Part shown: in pieces, positions 36,606 to 52,033 of the stretch
Numbering within the stretch: position 1 is the stretch's first letter
How the letters are laid out: each line of letters opens with the position of its first letter
Origin: Quillaja saponaria
Taxonomy: Eukaryota > Streptophyta > Magnoliopsida > Fabales > Quillajaceae
Length of the DNA: 64,000 nucleotides
Direction of reading: 5' to 3'
Assembly: GCA_029379385.1 (NCBI GenBank)
Contig: CM055612.1
Location: forward strand, 2,294,001 to 2,358,000
Notes under the pieces: generated by a model
Seen by the model: the letters and a program-made list of their open reading frames with translations, nothing else
Database searches by the model: none
Told to the model about the DNA's origin: nothing
Made by a program: the position numbers and the translations under genes

Positions 36606-37923
36606 ACATGTATGGTGTACCATTTTTGTGCTACCTACTTAGAAAATTTTTGGATCTAGAGGAGGGTTGACATCGGTTTTTCTTTTTGGTTCCCCTTTCT
36701 GTCCCATTATTGTGATATTATCGGTGTTAATGTATTTAGTTTCATAGCCATCCTAGTGTTTTAGTGTCTAGTAGGATGGTTGTGAGGGTGTATTTGTTTG
36801 TGCTTTCTAGTGTTTTTTGTTGTCACTTGTGTGGGATGGAAGGTGTGGCATTGGATTCCAGAGGTGAATTTGCAGTTGTATAGGAAAATATTATACATAA
36901 TTGTAGCATATTGATCTGAAAGAGATGATATAATATGGAAGGCTGGACTGTATGTTGCTTGTTAGTCTGTCGTATGACTTGTTTAAAACTGTTACATATT
37001 CTATAAAGGCTGCTTTCTTGAGTCAGAGGGCACTAAGTCTTCCTGAATGTGCATCAAATTCCACTCAGCTTTTGAGATGCCATTTCATTTAGAACTGCAG
37101 AAGAAATCCATGTGGGACGAAATAGTAAATGTACTCCTTATAGTAAATTCAATGCATTTGGCGAGTAAATTTCTGTTAGAAGACATAAAATTCAGGATCA
37201 AGAAAAATGAAGTCAAATCTAGCTTGTTGCTTGTAACTCCCAGGGTACTGGTAAATTCATGTGGCAGCTGCACCAGCCCGCTGCCATAGAAAGTGTATGT
37301 CTAGCAGCGTTACATGTGTATATATCTGCCCAGTGTGTGTTTGCTATTTGCTACTTGCTACTTCAAAAAAATTCCTCTGCTTGTAACATATTAAAGTATT
37401 AATTTATGACTATCATTCTTATATATTAAAGCTGGTTTCACGAGGCTTTCTTTTTAGTTAAATCCAATTAAAATAAAGTAAAATAGTCATTTTTATGGTA
37501 GAATATAAATCACTTGTTAAAAAACGATCACAATTTTTACAGTCTCCCCTGTAAAAGTTCCTTCTGAAACTTTGAGAAATCGAAACGCAGCAAGTGACTT
37601 ACATTTTGTAATAGGTATCATTATTATTTAAATGTAGAACATAAATATAGAACCCAATAAACATAACCAAAAGCATAAAACATATCCCACAAATCACAAA
37701 TTGACAGAGCTAGGACGCTTATTTATTTCCTGAATACATACCCAAACTCCAAAAAGAGACCCTGATTTCTAGTACATAAACAATATATACTTAGCTGCTG
37801 TAATACTATTTCAATGAGGGGTCCATAGTAATAATATTATATAGGGTGGAATATCTCAAACTCAGAGATACCCACAGAGATATATAATATGGTATATAAT
37901 AAAACTTAATGTTGTAATTAAAA
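36606..37923. other. Intergenic between convergent Pumilio and GASA genes
   Basis: The two genes converge, so this contains both 3' UTRs. An open frame of 80 codons at 37047-37289 has no family resemblance. No RNA gene or element is visible. Confidence 0.5.
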
Positions 37924-38282
37924 TTAAGGGCATTTAGGTTTCCCCTTGGAGTTCTTGAGGTCTCTGTAGCAAGGGCACTCGTGCTTGTTCCCATAAGTCC
38001 CTGATGGCACACACTGGCACTTCTCGCAGCAGATCCTGCAGTACTTCAAGCAGCTGTCCTGTACTCCGGCCTTTGAGCACCTCGCCGAGCACTTTGAGTC
38101 ACAAAAACCTTCACCATTTACATACAAGACAACATTTACTTACCAAATCATATAATTATCACAAGTAACAATATAAGAGAATTAAAGCTAGCTAGTTTAC
38201 CAGAACCAGCCATTGTGACCTCAAGCAAAGAGGAGGTGAGGACAAGACAGATAAGAAGGACACCTGCGAAGACAAGCTTCAT
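37924..38282 (-). CDS. Snakin/GASA family cysteine-rich secreted peptide
   Basis: Exon 1 is 38201-38282 and exon 2 is 37924-38108, with a 92-bp GT-AG intron; the product is 88 residues. Residues 1-25 form a signal peptide ([20 protein letters not shown]). The mature part from about residue 26 holds the GASA domain with all 12 conserved cysteines, including [20 protein letters not shown] and [13 protein letters not shown]. Its length and lack of a linker put it with potato snakin-1 and the short GASA subgroup. Members are apoplastic peptides regulated by gibberellin and other hormones, with roles in growth and in antimicrobial defence. ATG 38282 is preferred; an in-frame upstream ATG at 38390 would add a stretch that does not look like a signal peptide. 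Confidence 0.95.
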
Positions 38283-41200
38283 TTTCCTTAAATTATGTGT
38301 TGGAATTGGAATGACTGAAAATTTGGGTGCTGTAGTGTAGGACTTGACTGAGGAGGAAGAGAGGTGGAGGCTACTTATATAGAGTAACAAATAACGCGTG
38401 GGTGAAAGGTTAGGAAAGCATTAACATTACTATACTAACAAAATTGAATACCTAGTGTGAATTTTGAATAGTAAACTACGCGGATTCCAGACTGGACGAT
38501 GGTTTTAGTGTTTTTTTGGCTTTTGCTCTTTGCATAGGATGATGATGATGCTACCACTATGATTGACTAGCATTTTTGTCTATTTTTTGCTGATGTGGCT
38601 TCCACTCATTGGGAATTAAGAATTAATAGTATTTGCTAAGCTAGCTAGACCAGTGCTGACTAGCTAAGATTACACTAACCAAAGATGTTACGTGAAGCTT
38701 AAATTTGTTTTACATATAGTCCCAAAGCTGAAGGTTACCTGAAGTTTCCTATCCTTTTTACTTTATCCTGATCAATTATGAATTACTTCCCTCTAGATCT
38801 TGATGGGTATAAAAAAAGCAAGCCTAGCTGTAAAAAATTTCTTCAAATCTGGGTGACGAAAAATGGGATCGACCATGATCTAAATGTACAAGGACTCTAT
38901 CAAGGTTGAGGTAATTTCCACCCACCTAGCTCCTTCTGGTAAATTGGAAGTGAACATTAGGAATATTACTTTTGACCATTTCCAAAGCCAGATTAGTGGG
39001 AATAGTAATCTAATTTATTTTTAAGTTGGCGCATTTAGGTAGGCACAGTTTAGCTTACCATATATAATAATTAATACCTGCCCTAGTTAGTACACTTGTG
39101 TTTAATAGTTGCACCTTAATTAGTTTGTAGGCCAGGAGCATATAATATAACAAGACAAATAGGGTTTCACTTTTTAGAAGACTCTGGAATAAATTAATTA
39201 AAAAGATAATAGAGAAAAACTAGGAAAAAGCCATTTTATTAGCAAAAAAAAAGCCATTTCAGTTTTGATACTTGGAACGAAAGCGGGGCATGCCTCGCCA
39301 GTTGCCACTAAAGAAGGTGGGTCGGTTGCGCGCGGTCTCATCATCATGCCACTCTCATCTCTCAAGTTTGCCTTCTCACGTGTCTGTAGGAGTTATAAAA
39401 TTGTAACCTTAAAAGTGTTAGTACTATTAGGCTTGAGTTTGATAATATTTTTTAAGAAGGTATTTATACTTTGTATAAGTTAATTTGTTTTATGTTAGGG
39501 AAAAGAAAGTTGTAGTGTTTTTTGAAAAAATTTAAAGATATTTTTAAAAGTTGAATTTTTGTTTTCACAAATTTAAAATTTTAATATAACATTAGCTTTT
39601 AATGAAAAAGCTACAGTATTATCAAACCTTCGCTAAAATTTGTGGTTTCTACTTATATTATTTTTTTCAAGTATTATTGTATTGACTTTTTAAAAGCAGT
39701 TCTAAGCGAATTAGAAAAGCACATCACCTATCAAAAAAATCACAACATTAACAGACAAACCTATGACTATAGTGCTACTACTCTTGATTTAATTTGTCTT
39801 TCTTCCAATCGAGTGCCCAATAGTAAATATGTATTTGTGTTTAACAATGTTAATTAATTGGAGTTTAGTGACTCTTCAACAATAGCTATATATCATGAGT
39901 CATGCACAAACAACTGTGTGCATCCCACCTAGATCTAGTTCTAAATGACTTATCATCATGCTCATGCCCACGTTAATTAAATGAGAGATATGTGAGACTC
40001 CCAAATCTGGCTTGGTCCCACGGGTTGGTGGTTGCATTCTTGGAGAAGGAAGCAAGTTCATGGTCATCGGCCCCCATACTAAAATCATTGTACTAAAAGA
40101 TCTAATAATTTGAGTTAGGTTTTAGAAGAGACATGTGATGCAAAAGATAGCTAACAGTGGAAGGTAGGTGCATCCGGGTCCGGAGATAGTTATGGCTCGA
40201 CCTGGTACGGTAGGCTGAATCTTGTATTTTCCAAGTTCCATCTTTAAACCTCCTGTTAGCTAGAAAAGGGTACTTGGCATAATGTACACCTGATATATAT
40301 TATCCATTAGTCTCGGCATCCAAAAAATAACTGTCACTATTAATTACTTATATTTGTAATATATCTTTAGTTGTTGTATCATATATATTATATAAAATCA
40401 TACAAAAGTTTTATATTAAAATATAATATAAAATTGATATTTAATTTTAGTTTCGAGATGTCCATAAAATAAAATCTGGCCATCCAGTTCACTATTGTAC
40501 AGGAAAATACATACCTGCCACATCACAATAGTTAACTTGGTCAGATTGGGAATTAACAACCCCGAAAGCGATATATCTTCCAAAACAACCAATACTTGTA
40601 CTATACCAGCCAAATAAATAGGTAAAAACACACAACAATTGACAGGAAAAGAAAGAAAGAAAAGAAAAAAGCAAGTAGAAGTTGAGGAAAACATATCTGG
40701 AATGAATGGCAAAATCCCAAGATCAGGTAACGGATCAAACCATAGGCCCAAAACACTTCCGGGTCAAAGACACAAGGACACTTCCCACAAAGCATGAGTG
40801 TTAACTGCTAATAGAAGCTGCAATTAATGAGAAAATGTAAAAATAACATAATAATAATAATGTAATAAAGTAAATTGTGTGCTAAGAATTAAAGTCATAA
40901 CTGCCCCAGTAAATTAATAGAAAATCAGAGGAATATAGACTAAATTAAGGAAGAATTAGACGGAAAGTAGTACACCCACAACCAAAAGTCTCCATTGCTT
41001 TAAACATATGACACCTGCGTTGTACTTTAATGGGATTTAAATATGGATTGGGCCGTATCTTAATTCAAACCCAGTCATAAACTAAACTACAGCCCACATA
41101 CCATACTATGCAAGCCTTAAGCTTGCTTTTCCATCCAGAATAATAATTGACCTTTCATTAAAAAAATATTCTTGTTATATATTCTGCTTTGTTATCTTGC

Positions 41201-44115
41201 TATGAACTAGGATAAAATAAAATTAAGTGATTCACAAGCCTTTGTGAGCTCTATTTAGACATGGCCATGAATTGATTGTATCCCATTCATTTGATATAAA
41301 ATAGGTATATTTTGCTTTCTTTTTTTTTAGCATCATATAAAAACATTCTTCTAAGAGTAGCTGTTAATAAGAATAATAGAAACTCTGTTATAGCTATTTC
41401 TGTACAAATAGATATGCATAGATGTTTTATTCTATGGATAAAGGATCTAATTGATAGAGAAAGTGCCGTAAAGATCAATTTGTGAGGTTTTGGGCTGACT
41501 ATGTTTATTCGTGATTAATTTGAACTAATCCAAACTAAACCAAAATTAATATAATGCATGAATCTTTTAAATACAAAAATTGATCTGAATATATCAAATA
41601 GCTGATCCAAAGTAAAGACGCATAAAGATAAACGTAATAATAGATAAAGAAGCATGATTAATCTAGCTAGAATTTTCAGTGCATGCTGTAAAGCTTAACC
41701 AAAGCCAGATTCTATCGTAAACCCTTTTTTTTTATTCTGATAAATCTTATTGGAATGAACATTGTACAGTAAACACATTGATTATATTAAATGATCTTGT
41801 TCTGTTTTTTTCTTTTGGGTACGTAGGTTACTTCCATGCCAAGTCTGTCGAGATGATCACATCTTTTGATTACTAGCTAGCTGCTTAGCTAGATACTGCC
41901 ATACTGGCATTAATTATGTAATGGTTTAGGACTAAGGACAAAAACTAGGTGTTGAAAGCCACCGATAAAATTAGTGAAAATTGATGACTAATTAACAAAT
42001 AATAATGAAGCTGAATGTGAATTGTGAAGAGAGGCTCACAGGCCAGCCAATGAGAGTGTAAAGTAGGCAAAGCAAGCTTGCTTTGTATTTTCCTCATGTA
42101 ATCTTTTGAGTGAGATTAGCATCTGACGACCAATATCATATTGGGAAACTAAGATTTTTAAAAGAGAACAATACAATATAATATGATAATAATTCTATCC
42201 ACACACATGCATTTGCCATTCCGCTGGCAGTGCAGTACAGTGTCCAATTGAGAAACTAGATCTGGACTGTGTATGTTTTACCCAACTGGAGCACACAGCA
42301 TCTACGAATTCCTTGAGTTTGAGAAGCATGTCTAAGCTACTGAACTGAAAAAGCAATAGCTTTTTGTTTGGTAGCTAGGCTGTTATTGTTTAACATGGAC
42401 TACTGGTTTAGTCAAACGGGGGCAATAGCAATTAACGGTGGAGAAAATTTGACCGTCATATGTTTTTCGAATTGGTATTAATTCTTACACCAATCCCTTA
42501 AATAATGTTTTATAAACTTGCATATTATTTTTTGAGTAAATTTTAAAAATTACAATTTCAACTTATTTTTATCCTTCAATAATACTGTCCACTTGTGAAT
42601 AACGATGTGATTGTTTCTCGTCCATTTCTTTGATAAGTGATTACCATTACATAAAAATTACCTTAAATATATTACATACTTAAATCGAATACAGTAATCA
42701 TCATCATTAAAAATTATTACAGATAACAACTATCATCACAGATCGTCTAAGACAATGACAATTTTCTTTGAAACCAACAATATTCAACATAATCATTAAA
42801 AATTATTACAGCTACAATATTCAGTGTAATCACTATTAAACACAGTCGAATACAATAACAACCATTATTAGTAGACAGTGACAAATACAACAACAACAAT
42901 AGAGACTGTATAAAACAATGACCACTACTGTTTAGATTTTTTATTTACTTTTTATTCTTTCAAGTGATTCAAATATATAAATCTAATTTTAATAAATAGA
43001 AGCTATCATATTTAAATGTTACAATTTTTTAATTTAAATAATGTCACTCCTGCCCAAGTTATTTGATGACACCTGCCCGAAAAACAAAAATTGCTTAGCA
43101 CGAGAAGTTTTTATATTGGATAGTTCAATTCTTAACGTCTAATATTATTGATTCCTTAACACCTATTTCCACATGCTTAGTTCAACGATCCAACCCATTA
43201 TTCCAAGGTAGATGCAGTAGTAGAAATTTGTTTAACAAATCATAGAAAATTTAGAAACAAAAATATCCTCCCAAATTTATTTTATTAATTTATCAACCGC
43301 ATGCTTAAGTTCCTGATTATTAGTACAGCACTTCCATCATTAATCCACACTAATAAATTAATTATGTGATTGGCTGCATGGGAGTGTCTATGGCCTTAAA
43401 AAATAGACGTTTGACCAAACCTTACTAATTTCAATCCGTCAGCTTTTTTATCCGCCTCATCGCATTAAGTGTTGAAAAAAATAATAATATTTTTAAAATA
43501 GGATTTGTAAAACTATAAAATTTTATATCCATAACGCATTGCGTTTTATGTCATATTCATAATACATATATATTTAAAATTAAATAAATAAAGAGATAAT
43601 TCCATCGTTTCTAACGCCGCTAGATCTCCATCACTGGAAAAGGATTTTGCCGTTTTACTTTCCGTCAGGCTTCGTCATGTCATTTTGTGGCAGCCCTTAG
43701 AAAAGTAGGAGACAAATTCATTTACTTTATTTTTTCTTTTCAAGGTAAAAAAAAGGAAGAAGAAAACGAAAAGACCATACAATGTAAAGCAGTCCTTACT
43801 CTACTGGCCTACAGTTTGCTTGTCTCGCGGCAATTGTTTATGATTGCTCATTGCTCTACCCATTAACAAATTCTGATTGAGACCCAATTTCCTTCTTCAT
43901 AACGGCATTCTTTATCTGTCACATACAGACACTCTCTTTCCCACTCTATTTGTTGCTTTCTTTTCTTTCTTTTTTTCAGTTGTATATGTGGCTTTGTGCT
44001 CAGCTCACTGTTTCAGCTCTTCTCCATTGCTCTGAGAATCAAAGCGTGTGGTTGCTAAATTCTGGGTTGCTTCCATATTTGCTTTATTGTTTTTGGGAAG
44101 GGGTAGAGTCATCAA
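38283..44115. other. Gene-poor intergenic region of about 5.8 kb
   Basis: AT-rich DNA without any reading frame of recognisable family; the longest frame, 40416-40751 (minus, 111 codons), has no recognisable domain. A diffuse direct repeat (AATCATTAAAAATTATTACAG) occurs near 42705 and 42790. The GASA promoter lies at 38283-38700. Positions 43880-44115 are probably the promoter and 5' UTR of the DUF620 gene. Confidence 0.5.
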
Positions 44116-46394
44116 ATGGAGCGAAAGCAAGGGTTTTTTTGGGCACTGAAAGAAGAGGTGGTAAGAGGGTTATCGCCGGGGAGGTCAAGGGCTAAGAGTC
44201 CGGCAAGGAGTGCCTCTCCCATGTCGAGTTTAATTCGGAGGAGGAGGAAACATCATCTGCCTCCACCGGAGTTGTTCATTGCTAGATCGGGGAGCTTGAG
44301 GCCGTTGGAGGCATTGTCGCCGTTGAAGGAAGGTCCCGATACAACGGAAGGTGAAGATTCAAGGATGGATGGAAGTTGGGGCCATTGGATGAAGGGACCA
44401 TTGGCCAGAGCACCTATTGTTTCGACCTCCCCTGCTTACAGAAGGTCCGATCTGAGGTTGTTGCTTGGAGTTTTGGGTGCGCCGCTTGCCCCGGTGCACG
44501 TCTGTACGACTGACTCCTTGCCTCACCTTAGCATCAAAGACGTTTCCATTGTTAGTTTTTCTCTACCTGACTGGTTTTTTTTTTCTTTTAAATGGATCCG
44601 TAAATAGCTCATTTTAATTACCTGTGAAGTTTTAATGTAGGAATTGATGATAAATTTACTTCTTTGACTAATGTCAAACAATGCTTTCTATTTCTATGAA
44701 ATTGTACAAGTTGGTACTGTTTGGTTTGGCCAGGAATGTTTTATTAATTTGTTCTTTTGGGGCCAGGGAGAGGGTGTTCGTCAAATGGACATGTACTTTT
44801 GAGTAAATTCTTGATGTTACACCTGCAGTTTGATCAACCAAGGTGAAAACCAAAGTCTATGTGAAAATGAGTGCATCGATGGTTTGATTGGTTTCTATAT
44901 TCAAGAAGAGTTTCGCACTTACAGAAGGATTAACTTCGGTGGCAAGTGAGCCTTCAGGAATTTTTGTTTCCTCTCAAAGTTCTCCTAAAGAACAAACCTC
45001 ATCTCATAAAATGAATTTATTCTTCAAACATCAAAAAAGAAAACAAAATTCCTAGAAGGTTAAGTTATTTTCTTAATTTTTCTAGATTCACCCTTAGCAT
45101 GCAAATAAAAATGCAACCAAATCCCTATAATAGCTGGAATCTGGTTGGTTGGTTCTTTCTGGTCTAGAAGGTAAATCCAGAGTATACTTCTTAAATCCTA
45201 GAAGATAGTGGGGTTGGCGGTGCGGAGCATCTTGCTGTCTAGGGTGCTTTGTCTAATACTCTAATTGTATTCATCCAGTTAATTAAATTACCAGAACATG
45301 ATATGATCTAATTGGATGTTCTTGCAGGAAACCTCATCTGCTCAGTACATATTGCAGCAGTATACAGCAGCTTCCGGAGGTCAGAAGCTTCAAAATTCTA
45401 TCGCCAATGCTTATGCCATGGGAAAGGTGAGGATGATAGCTTCTGAGTTTGAGACACCTAAAGGGGTCATAAGGAACCGAAATTCCTCCAAAGCAGCAGA
45501 TTTGGGTGGATTTGTCTTGTGGCAGATGAACCCAGACATGTGGTATGTGGAGCTTGCACTTGGTGACAGTAAGGTTCGTGCTGGTTGCAATGGGAAACTT
45601 GTGTGGCGGCACACACCCTGGCTTGGTGCACATGCAGCAAAAGGGCCTGTTAGACCCCTGCGACGTGCCCTTCAGGTGAAGCAACTTCTCCTGCCCAGTC
45701 CAAAGCTTCTTTATCTTAATTCTATCTTAAATTGCACTTTATTTATATTTTTAAGTGAATCAAATCCTATTTCCAGGGCCTCGATCCGAGAACCACCGCA
45801 AGCATGTTTATCAATGCAAGATGCACTGGGGAGAAGAAGATAAATGGAGAGGATTGTTTTATCCTCAAACTCTGTGCAGATCCCTTGACATTGAAGGCTA
45901 GAAGTGAAGGGCCAGCGGAAATAATAAGGCATGTCTTGTTTGGCTACTTCAGTCAAAAAACAGGGCTTCTTGTTCACTTGGAAGACTCCCATTTGACCCG
46001 CATCCAGAATAATGGAGGCGATGCTGTGTATTGGGAGACCACAATAAATTCATTTCTTGATGATTATAGACCTATTGAGGGAATTATGATTGCTCACTCG
46101 GGGCGTTCTGTAGTAACCCTTTTCAGGTTTGGAGAAACAGCTATGAGCCACACTAAGACCAGGATGGAAGAAGCATGGACGATTGAGGAAGTGGCATTCA
46201 ATGTACCGGGTCTGTCAATGGACTGTTTCATTCCTCCTGCAGAGCTAAGGTTTGCTTCCATGAGTGAGACATGTGAATTTCCTCAAGGTCAAAAGGTAAA
46301 AACTGCTGTGACATCAGCTGCATACCATTCTAAAGTTGCTTCGTTACAGAAATTGCCTGACAGCAATAACAGTATCTGGAAAATGGATGTTTAG
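44116..46394 (+). CDS. DUF620 family protein
   Basis: Three exons (44116-44550, 45328-45675, 45777-46394), all in phase 0, give 466 residues. The N-terminus is basic and Ser/Pro-rich (SPGRSRAKSPARSASPMSSL). It is followed by GHWMKGPLARAP and LLLGVLGAPLAPVHV, then the DUF620 body: SSAQYILQQYTAASGGQKL, FVLWQMNPDMWYVEL, GLDPRTTASMF, YFSQKTGLLVHLEDSHLTRI and ETTINSFLDDYRPIEGIMIA. The family is plant-specific and sometimes labelled lipase-like, but I see no GxSxG catalytic motif and know of no established activity. The order of conserved blocks is complete, so the gene looks intact. It is probably orthologous to At1g27690, judging also from its neighbours TGD5 and the syntaxin-like gene. Confidence 0.93.
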
Positions 46395-47896
46395 CGAAGG
46401 GCAAATTTTACTGCAAACAGTTCAGTTAGACTTGTTGTCTAGTTTACACTTCTACGGTACTGACAAGTTAGAAAGTAACATGGAAAAGGTAGCAGCTGGT
46501 GTTTTCACTGGAGTTTTCTGTGGTGGATTGGTGCCTCCTCAAAGTTGTATATAGAGCATGATCATTGTCATATTTTCATTATCCCCAAGTGACATTTTAT
46601 ACTCCTCCGATGGAGTACTCGTGTGTTTCCTTGGGTTCTTGGTGGATGATTGTGTGAACTGAAGTTTGTACATCCCATAGTCCTCCATATTCAGACGTCT
46701 GCTAATCATTTTACTACCATGTTTTGTGAAGACAGTTTACAGTATTCCTAACTGCCCAAGTTGTGTAAATTTCTCGTCCAAATTCTGGCTTTAGAGTTAC
46801 CTTCAAAGCATTTATATATGGTATTAATTAAAGCAGGTGGTACAGTTACGAAGTTTGTTCAATATTTCATGGAAATCGCACGGGTATGGTCAGAAGGGCA
46901 GCAGTTATCTACTTCAATTATGGAAATTGTCTTATGCACTTTACGCCTCTTTAGTTGCATTTGCATAATCATTTCATGGTCTTCTTTTTGGTGTTTGATG
47001 TAATGTGCAAGCATGCAAGTGACAGCTTCTTTTGAGATTAATTAGAAGGGCATCCGCAATTGAAGTTGAGCTTTTAAGTCGATACTAATTAAACCCCCTG
47101 TATACAAGCAAAACATGCTCAAATTTCCTGCAAAGTTTGGTGTCTCTCCAACTTCAAATCCTGTCTTTACCATCATTAACTTAAGTTGATGACTTTTGTT
47201 AGAATTTTGAGATCATGCTAATTGTATGGTCGAAAAAAACACAGGACTTTAAGGGGCAGAGAATAGAGGATTACAGCTGCTGACAGACGAATTTAACTTG
47301 GACGAAAATCTACACGTAAAAATAGGATGATGACAAATTTGCAAAGGAAATCCTTTTGGAAACCTTATTGTTGTAACATGAGCCTAAATCTATTGGATAC
47401 AAAAGTGAGTTCTGAATTTGATAATCCAACAAGCAAATTACATGTTTTGGTTGGAGGCCGCCCATTAAGGTTTAGGAAAGAAAGAATGGTGCTTTGTAGT
47501 AGTAATAGAGTGCGATTACAATAAGTACCAAGAATGGCATGATGCATAATCAATCCCACTCCAAGCTATAATGGTGCCTATTGCAGAAAACCCAGGAGAA
47601 AATAAAAAGCCTGCAAATCCATAACGTCTTGAAGGCCATCCTTCTCAAGATAGATGTCATGGCTGCTGTCATCTTTTCTCACCAACACTGTCAATCTCTT
47701 TCGGTAATAACAAAATTCCAGCTCAGACCGCAGCCCCCAGCCCCTTTGACTATTCAATATTCATTAAACAAACCAGAATCCTCATTCATTGCCATTTATA
47801 TTTTATAGGTGGTGTAGATGTAGAAAGAAGATCATAATTCATAAATAGACTGACCTTCTCGTATTCTCTTTCTCCAATCCAACCCTGAAAACAAAA
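46395..47896. other. Intergenic, DUF620 3' region and PRISE promoter
   Basis: Positions 46395-46700 are probably the DUF620 3' UTR. Open frames of 60-80 codons (46761-47003, 47327-47524, 47581-47808) show no family resemblance. Positions 47800-47896 are likely the 5' UTR of the next gene. Confidence 0.5.
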
Positions 47897-49379
<1,483 letters not shown>

Positions 49380-50165
49380 AAATGTTAGTCGTATGTAGTA
49401 AATAATCTTCTGGGTTTTTATTTTTATGCTTAATGGTGATGTTTGTAGAAGAATGGTTGTAATCTTTTTCAAATAAAAGCACCATAATTTATTTCATGTG
49501 AAACAGAAAGTCAAGGCAGATAGCATATCTCATTGGCCTTCCATCGACTAACATATTGTCCAAGATTGTATGAAATTTGAGTGGAGTATAAGTTTTTCTT
49601 TTCTTTGATAATCTTTTTTGGGTTTCTTGTCACAAATCATAATTATAAGTTTTTAGCAAAAAATACAATCTCTTATTATTTTTTATCTGATCGCTCTCAA
49701 CCGTGAGCTGGAGTGTACACACAATTTTATCCTTTTATTATAAAATTAACACTTGTGCTTGCATAATTTGCATTTGCACCAAGAGATAACATTGTTGAGA
49801 TTTTTTTTTTTGGAGCTTTATCTTCTATTCAGATTTATAAACTAGTATCTATGAAGAAATTTGAACTTCTAAGAAAGCTAATTTAAATTTTAAAGAGTGA
49901 TGGGGCAAGAATTTTTATTTATTTTTTTTTAAAAAAAAGAGGAGACTAATTCCTTTTATACTAGTGTATGATGGACCTGGATATGGGTGGTCGGGTTTGC
50001 TAGACCCACATATGTTAGCAAAGCCACATGTTTCCAATTGAGTTTCCTTTGGACTTCTAGGCTCTGGCCTAGCGTTAATCAGGCGAATAAGAAGAAAGGC
50101 AGCGCTTGTAAAAATAAGTAAAGTATAAACCTTCGTTAATCACTGTCTGGATTTGCCAGTAGGAA
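49380..50165. other. Intergenic, PRISE 3' region and TGD5 promoter
   Basis: An AATAAA polyadenylation-type signal lies near 49471, about 90 bases after the PRISE stop. The rest is AT-rich without open frames of interest. Confidence 0.5.
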
Positions 50166-52033
50166 ATGATGCTTACAACCTTCGACGGAGCCGGCGTTGG
50201 TTTTGGTAATGTCTATCTATTCTTTTCTTTTGTTGAGAAATTCCCCGTGTTGTTATTATTATTATTTTTTACTATGTTTCTATAACTCGTTTATCTCAAT
50301 CTTGGCGTCCAGGTTTTGGTATTGGTTGTGGCTTCGGTGTAGGTTGGGGCTTCGGAGGTATGTTTTTACGGTTTCCTAATAATATTTTGCCCTTCTTTAT
50401 TTATGGGTTTTTCCGTCGAGCTTAAGATTTGTAGAGATTTTTCCAATTAGGAATCAGTCAGACATGCTATCTCTAATCTTATGAAGATTGTTGTTTATAT
50501 TTACCATTGTTTCCGCAATTCTAATTATTAGTCCTAAGGCTACTATATGGGTATTAGGAAAAAATGATTTAAGGATTATCAGTCCTCTTTGCTATTTCGT
50601 TTTGCTAATTAATCCTAAGGCTTCTATATGGGTATTAGCAAATATGATATTAGGATTATCAGCCCTCTTCAGCACCAGGTTATCTATTCATGAAAGTTTA
50701 TTTATTTATTTTCATATCATCCTGGATGGTTTGAAGGTGATGTCTGGAGTTCTTATTTGGGGATTGTAGAGGAGGTCAAATACGTAACTAACTTAGTGAT
50801 ATAAATCGTGCTCTCTTCTTTCTAAAGTATCCTATTTATCTGTCTCCCTTTTTAGCTTGGTCTCTTCTTGATGATGGGAGCTTGGGTCTTGGATGTAGAC
50901 GTTTTCTTACTCATTATCATATAATAAGGATCTGAACCATTTAATATCTGGCAAGTACAACTGTGAATTTTGAGAGATAGAGTACTTTCTTGGGTTTAGT
51001 TATTATGGTGAAACTGTAAGTAGAAAGAAACCTAGTTTTTCAGTTTAGCATGTAAGTGAATGCATGGAGCGGAGTTTGATGTATGGCTAGTTGTCAATAA
51101 CTTTCACCTCTTCGACTGCAAGGGATGTTGGCTAGCTCCCTGCGGTTTTCTTGTGTCTATTTTAGTGATTCAACTTTGTTTCTTTTATTTTGCACTTCCT
51201 TTACACTTGCACACCATGGTTTCAGTAATTTCTTTTTTCAAGTTTTCCAAAGTGATGATATCATTCTCAATTTGTTCTATCTTTAAATTAACTTATGAAA
51301 TTTTGGAAACAACCGTGAAGATGCTCATATCATTTGCATGTTATAAGGGAGTCTTGCTGCTGCAGTCTCTCCCAAAATTTAGGCTTATTCTGAACCTGCA
51401 CTTTGCATATCTTGTCCTAGTGCTAAATACCCATTCTTTGAAAATCCCTTTAATTTTCACTAATAATGTCTTTTTTTCTGATTGTGTTTATATGTGCATA
51501 GGGATGCCGTTGAATTTCTTGGGGCTTGGTGCAGGTATAGAACTTTTTGTATCTCTTCTTTCCTCTTTCACTTTGTTTACTTCTATGATTCCTTCATTTC
51601 GGGATTAAATGGGAATAGCAAGCTAGAAAATGTAGGTTACCTCCTTTCTCCATAATCCAACTCTTGTTATTGAAATAACCAGACACCTGGTCATCACCAT
51701 TGGTAACTGTGCTGAAGTATTTTGCAGGTGCCAATTGAGCTATAGCTTGTAGGGCATAGCATCCTTTGTTTAAGATACTGGTTTCATTTTCAACTTTAAA
51801 GTCACGAGCCCATCATATTGAGTTAGATACATCCTTTTGGAATTTGTTTCACAGGTGGAGGCTGTGGAGTTGGTCTAGGACTTGGATGGGGATTCGGTAC
51901 TGCCTTTGGTAGTCAATATCGTGCATCAAGGGTTACATTTCAGGGTGTTGATTTTAATAGTAAGGAAATAGCTAAGAGTGGGGAGTTGAAGGATCAGTCA
52001 AAAAGCACTTCTGAACTTGGAGCTTCACAGTAA
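50166..52033 (+). CDS. TGD5: TGD5-like small glycine-rich chloroplast envelope protein
   Basis: Four exons (50166-50205, 50313-50357, 51502-51534, 51855-52033) give 98 residues: [20 protein letters not shown], then [53 protein letters not shown] and a charged tail. Exons 2 and 3 are only 45 and 33 bp, and every intron is phase 1 and splits a glycine codon. The protein matches my memory of Arabidopsis TRIGALACTOSYLDIACYLGLYCEROL 5, which works with TGD1-4 in moving lipid from the endoplasmic reticulum to the plastid. The glycine-rich hydrophobic segments are presumed membrane-inserting. A second in-frame ATG follows immediately (50169). The 1.1-kb second intron is large for so small a gene. 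Confidence 0.88.

Noticed and set aside
40416..40795. Overlapping minus-strand frames rich in Phe/Leu, suggesting a membrane protein
   Set aside because: No conserved motif, overlapping frames of similar length, and AT-rich composition that yields hydrophobic codons by chance.
42700..42850. Direct repeats of AATCATTAAAAATTATTACAG
   Set aside because: Short, diffuse and AT-rich; not enough structure to call a mobile element or satellite.
51060..51608. Plus-strand open frame of 182 codons
   Set aside because: It spans the second TGD5 intron and one short exon in another frame; the phase-1 TGD5 exon set explains the region better.
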